This document shows, piece by piece, positions 57,742 to 64,000 of a stretch of 64,000 bases of DNA. Origin of the DNA: Athripsodes cinereus (lineage: Eukaryota; Arthropoda; Insecta; Trichoptera; Leptoceridae); assembly GCA_947579605.1 (NCBI GenBank), contig OX388322.1:6820001-6884000 (forward strand), written 5' to 3'. Numbering within the stretch: the first letter of the stretch is position 1; every line of letters begins with the position of its first letter. The position numbers and the translations under genes are program-made. The notes beneath the pieces were generated by a model. The model made no database searches, was not told the DNA's origin, and was given only the letters and a program-made list of their open reading frames with translations.

Positions 57742-58576
57742 AGTAGCTGTAGCGAGACAAACTGGAGCTAATGCGGATATACGATAACAATCCGAAAAAT
57801 TATGGTACATAGGGGAGATACCGAATAGTAACTCACTATCCGACTGGTTATTAGATAGTCATTTTATTACGAAAAATATATTTTTTTATTTTATTACGGC
57901 TAATTTCTTCCTACAAAAAAAGTAAAAATTATAAACAAATATACCTACATTTTACACCAAACTGAATTTCATGCTACAATAATATCATTATGCACTTACA
58001 GAGTATTTGTTGTTAAAAAATAGATCCTACCCACGTATGGTGACAACAATTTATGAAGAACAAGAAATAATACTACAGTTGATACACGCTGTACTCGCAC
58101 TCAGCGCTATTGCACTAGGTATAGGCGATATATTATAACATTAAAATAATAATTATAGATAAAGGTGGTACATGCACTTTATAAGCTATATGCAAAATTA
58201 AAAACTAATCAAATAATAAATAGATCATTAAAAAAATTGCTTTATAGTCAACAAAATCGACGAAACAGCGCCCGTCCGTAAGCCAGAGTGAGATGCGAAT
58301 GTATTAACAAGTGCAAACCAATGACAGTGCGGTCAATGCCCTCACATAATAAAAACAACTTTAGAAGAAACAACACACAGAGCCGTTATTGAGAAGATTA
58401 ATTTAATAATAAAATTAAACTCATAGGTTATTATTATAAGCAGATGATGGTAATATAAACTTTGAACCTGTATATAATGAAATTATGTAACATACATTTA
58501 TCTTATAACTTACTTTATTGGACCTGAGTAATGAATCAATAATGAGTTCTGTACGAGGTTTTGCATACGTAACCGT
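57742..58576. other. No gene recognised
   Basis: AT-rich DNA; nothing identified. Confidence 0.35.
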
Positions 58577-58584
58577 ATTGAGAT

Positions 58585-59497
58585 CAGAGGCGGCTCTTTG
58601 ATAATGAGCGGCGGTTCAAACGCACCCCCAATTTAAAAGATAGAAACCTAACATTATGTAATAATTAAAATTAAAAAATATTAATAAATTTTTCCATGAA
58701 CAATATAATAATATTATTCAAGTTACCATATGAACAACACAGTCATCACATTCACTATTGCTTTGCAACATGCAGCGCTACTGTTCGTTAGAATATTTTA
58801 GTGCGGATGTTGAGCGAACTAGCGGTGCAAAATCTAATATCGCACCGATAACCCATACATTTCGTAAAACTTCAATACTAAGTTCGTGGTGCTAAGATTG
58901 TATGGAGATATTAAAAATATATGGGACATTTTGAGCATTGAACACAACTATGCTCACACGTAAAAAGGAGTAAGAGATACGCCTTGTAGCATTTTGTCGT
59001 ACATTGACGGAAATTTTTTGACTAGTGTGTTTTTTTATGTGAAGGGATTCCTGTTATTAGTTATGTGGACGCGATGAATTAGTACCTACCAAGCGTGTCA
59101 AAATGCATAGATTGACGTCGTGAGGTTCATAGGTCAGCCGTATACACTGTAATTACTTATTACTTAGTGGTAAAATTTCTATAGACAGTTAACGCTAGTC
59201 GCGATTGTGTTATGCAGATAATTAGTTATTTGTAAGATTTTTTATATTCGAGCGCGCTTATATCGACATGTTACATGCAATTTAAAGAATCTACGATATA
59301 CCTATATAAAATTGATATAATATTAATTATTATCGTTTTAGCTTATAGATTACTATTAAAATGGGTGAATTAAACGTAGAATAAGTAATAGTAAATGAAG
59401 TGTTCGCTAATGGTAAAGAGAGAAGGGTAGAATTTCTTTATAAGGATGTTTTTTTTTTTACCGAACCCCCGCAAATACATATTGCCGGCCGCCTCTG
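58585..59497. mobile_element. Non-autonomous hAT element with perfect 8-bp target duplication
   Basis: Begins CAGAGGCGGCTC and ends CCGGCCGCCTCTG (terminal CAGAGGCGGC on both strands). The octamer attgagat lies immediately outside both ends (58577-58584 and 59498-59505). 913 bp. I see no transposase reading frame. Confidence 0.8.
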
Positions 59498-59662
59498 ATT
59501 GAGATGACTGAAATGCTACCTATAATTAATTACCTATTTTTTTTATTGTGTTGCATGATGTTCAATAAGAGTTGACTTCTGAAGGATATATTTTTTTATC
59601 TGTATTTTACGAGTAATTATTGTCTTTCATATGCTATTAATTTTGGTATCAGATAAAAAATT

Positions 59663-59836
59663 AAAATTTAGGTAATAAAAATAAAAAATATAACACTGTA
59701 TAACTTTCACAAATTAATATTTTGCTTAAAAGCTTTTCGGACATACGTCCATCTTCAGATTTCTTTCTGTATAACTTTCACAAATTAATTTGTGAAAGTT
59801 ATACAGTGTTATATTTTTTTTTATTACCTAAATTTT
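59663..59836. repeat. Inverted repeat unit enclosing a hammerhead-like core
   Basis: Left arm 59663-59716 (from 'aaaatttaggtaataaaaat') and right arm 59785-59836 are reverse complements over about 52 bp with few differences. The loop holds the hammerhead-like motif and a second direct copy of 'ctgtataactttcacaaatt'. Confidence 0.65.
59725..59760 (-). ncRNA. Hammerhead-like motif, core intact, helix I not evident
   Basis: Minus strand: CUGAAGA (59752-59758), extra U, helix II GGAC-GUAU-GUCC (4 perfect pairs), GAAA (59735-59738), palindromic helix III AAGCUU. The sequences on either side do not pair locally to form helix I, so catalytic activity is doubtful. Confidence 0.35.
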
Positions 59837-59841
59837 AAAAA

Positions 59842-61247
59842 TGAGCTTTCATAGTGTTACCTCTTCAAAAATAGAAAAGTTAAAAAATTAAATAAACCAC
59901 GTCTATTTTCTACCCACAACATAGATGTAACCCCATTACCCCCGATTCTATATTGATTCAAACTAAAATAAAAACGTTCCTTAATTTAATAATTAAGGTC
60001 ACTTGAACTAAAATTCGTATTTTATATGATATTTTAGAGTTTATAGAATACCAATCTACAATAACTAAAATTGAAACGTTCCTATTTTAGTTAGTGCACA
60101 CTAAAAATGAAATAGAATAGGGGGTAATAGTAACTTGCTCTACTTTTATCATGTCATTCATGACCTGATTCGGTTTTTCGGGTTTGAACCGAGTCGGATA
60201 ACTGTTTTCAATATCCGGCCGAATGACAATTAACTTCATCACTAGCTAGCATCACCTAAGTAGGTACAACACACAGACAGACACCTTGATTAATCATTCA
60301 CGTGAAGATTTGTGCCTGATCTGTGCAAATGATTAATGATTCCGCAAATCACACCTTAATGAAAGTGCTCTCATCATCTCATCATACTATATTTCTATTA
60401 TAGATATGCAGAAGTAATTTTATTACCATATGATGATTAGGAATGTTTCAATATAATCGGGAATTATTTATTGTGGATCTGTAGAATCTGTTATACAAGA
60501 AAAACAATGGTCCTGGCTGGATAAAATGTTTTCGTCCGCAAGTTTAATGATAGTTTGGACAACCTATTTCACAATACATCATTCGGATAACGACGACATC
60601 ACAGCGTTAAGAATGTCGTGGAAAGTGGTGACTCGATTGCCACAGAGATGCTCTGAACGAAGGAGGCTAGTTTCTGCCCTGTGCTCCCGTCGTTAAAAAA
60701 CAATTCGATTAAATTATAATTATTTTGAGGGCTACACTATCCTAAACTTGCTGCGTTAACATCGTGAAAATTTGTTATAGTTATTAAAAAAAAAACAAAA
60801 GCACTTCTTAGTAATACAATCTTAACGTTGATCAGTAGGCAGGAATAAAATAACAAAAATTTAAACATGATTAAGTTTATATTCAAACTCCTTTTTATAT
60901 TTGAACATCTCTAGGTAAATCATTTGTAAAGAGTTAAGAGTTATCGCGTCTTCTACTTTTCAATACTGAAATTAATTGACACTTCAAGACATTCAAAATA
61001 GTTTATTCAATAACGGGGCATCCTTCTCAATATTTATATTTTTGTGACCCTAAAATAACTTAATTTTATAGGTAAAAGTACTGAATGTTTTATTTATTTA
61101 TTTTATTCTTTTTGCTCACCATCATTATATAACATTGCTAACAAAACAATGTAAAATTCAAAATGCTCCAAAAAACACTAAATTGAAAATGTTCGCTGAT
61201 TCCAAAGAAACAGTCGACATCGCAGGTAGAAATTGCTGTTAAACAAC
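59842..61247. other. No gene recognised
   Basis: A GC-richer patch at 60595-60690 reads WKVVTRLPQRCSERRRLVSA LCSRR on the plus strand and may be the end of a LINE ORF2; not certain. The rest is AT-rich. Confidence 0.3.
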
Positions 61248-61375
61248 AATACTACTACTACACGGCATATCCCACAAGTAAGATAGTCAACGGATTAATT
61301 AACATGCAGATAATCCCCTCCGTGCCAAAAAAAAGATATTCAGGGATACGTAGTAAACCAGGGATTCCACGAGGT
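61248..61375 (-). repeat. Family A copy, internally deleted
   Basis: 'actactactacacggcatat', 'cccacaagtaagatagtcaa', 'cctccgtgcc', then 'gatattcagggatacgtagt' and 'gggattccacgag': the middle third is missing. Confidence 0.55.
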
Positions 61376-62389
61376 CCAGTTTTTCACATAATTTTTTTAA
61401 AGAAATTTTGTAAATTGTATGTTTTTTTAGTGTATACAATATACTAAGATGGATATACTGAGTACCCTACCATTACAAGATACCAAACTCGGCAGTCTGT
61501 AATGATCGGATCTTTGACTTTAAATCAAAAGAATTCGAATTCTTACGCTGTTGCCCTACACCACTTTCACGACACATGCATATCATTTACTGTGAAGATG
61601 TTTGAGGATGAATTTGTTACTTAAATTTTGAACTGATTTTTTAATAGAATGAATTTTGAATTGAATTTTGTTGATGCATGAAGTTTATTACCAATTGATA
61701 GTTCACTTGAAAAAAATATATATAAAAATGATTGATGAATCCCACTATGGCAACCCTTATTTTTATATAAAGTGAGTCAACTAGATACCTCACTTATTAG
61801 GTATACATATATAAATAAATATTTTGACAATGGAATGACAGTAATAGTAGTAATAGTATAAAACATCAATCAAAAACTATGTTTGTTAATTAATTATCAC
61901 ACCGAGATTAAATTAATTCTAGATTCGTCCGTGAATATCGCTTTCTAATGGTTCCACTTTCAATTATTATTTATTCAAAGCCAAGAATTAAAAAAACTAC
62001 ACCGTTACAAGCAACAAGTTCAATTAAACTACAGGCATCTTCCGTGTGTTAATTAAATTCTAGTTAATTTCATTTTCGTTTGATTGAGAAGATATTTTTA
62101 TTATTATTTTAATCTTGTGAGATATCTTTTATAGGTTCGACTACTCAGAGAAGTAATGTTGGAGATTTAACGGATATCTGAAATTGAGCATTTAGTTACC
62201 ATAACTCAATATCTCTCTGGATATCAATTGTTACGATTGTCCTTTTAATATAAAAAATATTCGATGTATCGATTGTACAAGATGAATGCATATTAATCGA
62301 TTTAATATGAGATTTAATATGCATTCGCGTTTTTTTCCTGAAAATACATATTGCCACATGGTTTAACGCAGTCGACATGCATCAACGAG
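61376..62389. other. No gene recognised
   Basis: AT-rich DNA with no coding signal or element ends. Confidence 0.35.
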
Positions 62390-62394
62390 GTTAA

Positions 62395-62505
62395 ATTTTA
62401 TCCACTAGCAAGGATTGGAGTTTTCCCCTCCCTTGATTGTGGCACTAATGAGGAATCTCTGGATTATATATTTTTCGAGTGTCCCAAATTTGAAAGATCG
62501 GAATT
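62395..62505 (+). pseudogene. LINE ORF2 C-terminal fragment
   Basis: Reads LARIGVFPSLDCGTNEESLD YIFFECPKFERSEFL. The 'C.CG..EES.DHIFFECP.F' end belongs to the family seen at 47640-47910, with which it shares 'agcaaggattggagttttcc'. Confidence 0.55.
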
Positions 62506-62782
62506 TCTGTATTATCTCGTGAAAGAATGCATTATAAATACCCTTAAAGTAAAAATTTTACTAACAGTATAAAACTCAGTAGATATTTATAAATAAATCA
62601 ATGACAAAGTTTTTCAAAGCATGTTATAAAAATATTTAGCTTTACGAGTCACTTTATCATTGAAACATAAAATAGGTATAATTAGTTAGGTAGCTGTATA
62701 TTAAAGTAAACAACAGGTGTGCGGTGCATCGAATAAAGTATTGTCACAATTTCAACTATTAATATACTACCCCGTCTTGGTA

Positions 62783-63019
62783 CTTACTTATGTACTTACT
62801 TACTGCTGGCCCTCTTCTCTCCACTGCTAGATATAGGCCTCTTCAAAACTTTTCCACATTTTCCTATCTCGAGCAACACGATACCGCTGTTTCCTTATCA
62901 TCTGGACAATATCATCAACCCATCTTTTTTGAGGTCTTCCTACGCTTCTTTTGTCCTCCCACGGTCTCCATACAAGAATTCTGGAAGTCCATCTGCCATC
63001 CTCTCGTCTTTCCACTAAA
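62783..63019 (-). mobile_element. 5'-truncated RTE-type LINE insertion with 12-bp target duplication
   Basis: The minus strand reads ERREDGRWTSRILVWRPWED, KRSVGRPQKRWVDDIVQMIR, KQRYRVARDRKMWKSFEEAY then I-stop, the RTE ORF2 C-terminus, followed by a (GTAA)n tail. The 12-mer cccgtcttggta lies on both sides (62771-62782 and 63020-63031). About 65 codons remain, uninterrupted. Confidence 0.7.
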
Positions 63020-63031
63020 CCCGTCTTGGTA

Positions 63032-63746
63032 TTAAAGTTTATTTTGGTATGAAATATTTGATTACGTGATTTTGATTTCGATTACATTTTGCACATATAC
63101 CCATTGAGTTCTCCAATGGAGACGTCTGATAACACTAGTAGCTGAATATCTGAGACTTGGTCAAATATCCGTTAATGGGTATCCGGTAAAACTACTATCC
63201 GTTTCGTTAGTAAAAACAATGTCTAAGAATAGTAAAGTTGTCGACCTAGTAAACTTTCTCGATCATAAGGAACCCATATTTGTAGAAATTAAAATATTAA
63301 TTGAATTGGAATAGTTTATTCCAATTTTTTCGGGCAATTATATAATTATTATTTTCAATTTAGTTTTGTATGTCACATTCCCCGTAGATGGTTACATAGT
63401 TTAGTGATCAGACTCACAAAAGCGGTAATCTTTTGATGTGTCTATCCTTTATATGGCATGTGAATCTAATTTCCATAAAGAAAAGTAGCTGGTGCAATTG
63501 TTTGGAACAAAATGTAGAAATTTAAATTTTTCCCTAGACGTGAACACTGTTCAGGGGACATAAATAAGGTGAACACTGACCACTGACTCACAGAACAGGC
63601 TTCTAAGAATGCCACTTTATTTTCAGGATTAGGTATGTATTGAAAAAAAAATTAAATCGCATAATATTATGATTTGATAAACTTCGATAATATCAAGCAA
63701 GATTCCCCGTTCTTAGCAGACCGAAAAAATAGGGCGTACCTATCTA
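63032..63746. other. No gene recognised
   Basis: AT-rich DNA; nothing identified. Confidence 0.35.
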
Positions 63747-64000
63747 CACTGAGAAAAATATTCACAACGAATCATTGGTACGTACTATCAGATTAGGACC
63801 AGAGATTGTACAAACGATTCATGGGTACAAATCTATAATATAAACTTGTCGCAAACAAATCGTTGGTAAATTTACCAACAACTTGTTTGCGAAGAGTTAA
63901 TATTATAGATTCGTACTAATGAATCGTTTGTACTATCTCTGGTCCTAATCTGATAGTACGTACCAATGATTCGTTGTGAAATTTCGTTAATATTTTTCTC
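63747..64000. repeat. Palindromic MITE, cut by the window end
   Basis: Left arm from CACTGAGAAAAATATT through 'ggtacgtactatcagattag' and 'gtacaaacgattcat' is complementary to the right arm 63890-64000, with a centre at 'ggtaaatttacc'. The right arm has a small insertion (aaatttcgt). The last few terminal bases should lie just past the window. Confidence 0.7.

Noticed and set aside
1..64000. CRISPR arrays, bacterial operons or viral genes
   Set aside because: No spaced direct-repeat arrays, no ribosome-binding sites, no dense gene packing; repeat content is that of an insect nuclear genome.

Overview
The window is AT-rich animal DNA (roughly two-thirds A+T), almost certainly from an insect and most likely a moth or butterfly. 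The evidence is the repeat content: RTE-type and jockey/CR1-type LINE remnants, Helitrons beginning TCTAATATATAAAATTCTC and ending GCCGGGTCAGCTAG, tRNA-derived SINEs, and hAT and foldback MITEs. No bacterial, viral or organellar gene organisation is visible. The order-level assignment is inference from recognised repeat types.

Most of the window is intergenic or intronic and filled with mobile-element remains. The only long open frame is the ORF2 of a young, 5'-truncated non-LTR retrotransposon on the minus strand (50729-53898), with an AP-type endonuclease, a YADD reverse transcriptase, an A-rich tail and a 7-bp target duplication. About a dozen short decayed LINE C-terminal fragments lie elsewhere. 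Host coding sequence is sparse: a signal-peptide first exon (26034-26091), a terminal coding exon of 80 residues (33491-33733), and a possible exon on the opposite strand just beyond it. The two plus-strand exons may belong to one secreted-protein gene, but their splice phases differ, so at least one exon would be missing between them.

DNA transposons and MITEs include four hAT-type elements with 8-bp duplications (1855, 54879, 56719, 58585), a Harbinger-like element (23850), three copies of a 209-211 bp near-perfect palindrome with CAGGG ends and apparent 3-bp CWG duplications (21838, 38454, 56014), two Helitrons (23141, 55713) and several long foldbacks. Two places show clear nesting: the palindrome inside a Helitron at 55713-56299, and a three-level nest at 56719-57733. 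The most abundant repeat is a ~245-bp family ending in a (TAG)n run, with about twenty full or partial copies on both strands.

The most interesting signal is a scattered set of hammerhead-ribozyme motifs. Two (2353-2389 and 47984-48031, minus strand) have the full CUGANGA...GAAA core, a palindromic short helix III and a paired helix I. Others (41286, 43945, 59725, 17088, 17164) show the same architecture with core changes. All seven carry one extra U between the core A9 and helix II. Two of them sit inside small units bounded by inverted repeats. Such motifs are known from Penelope-like elements and related small retroelements, which is the likeliest origin.
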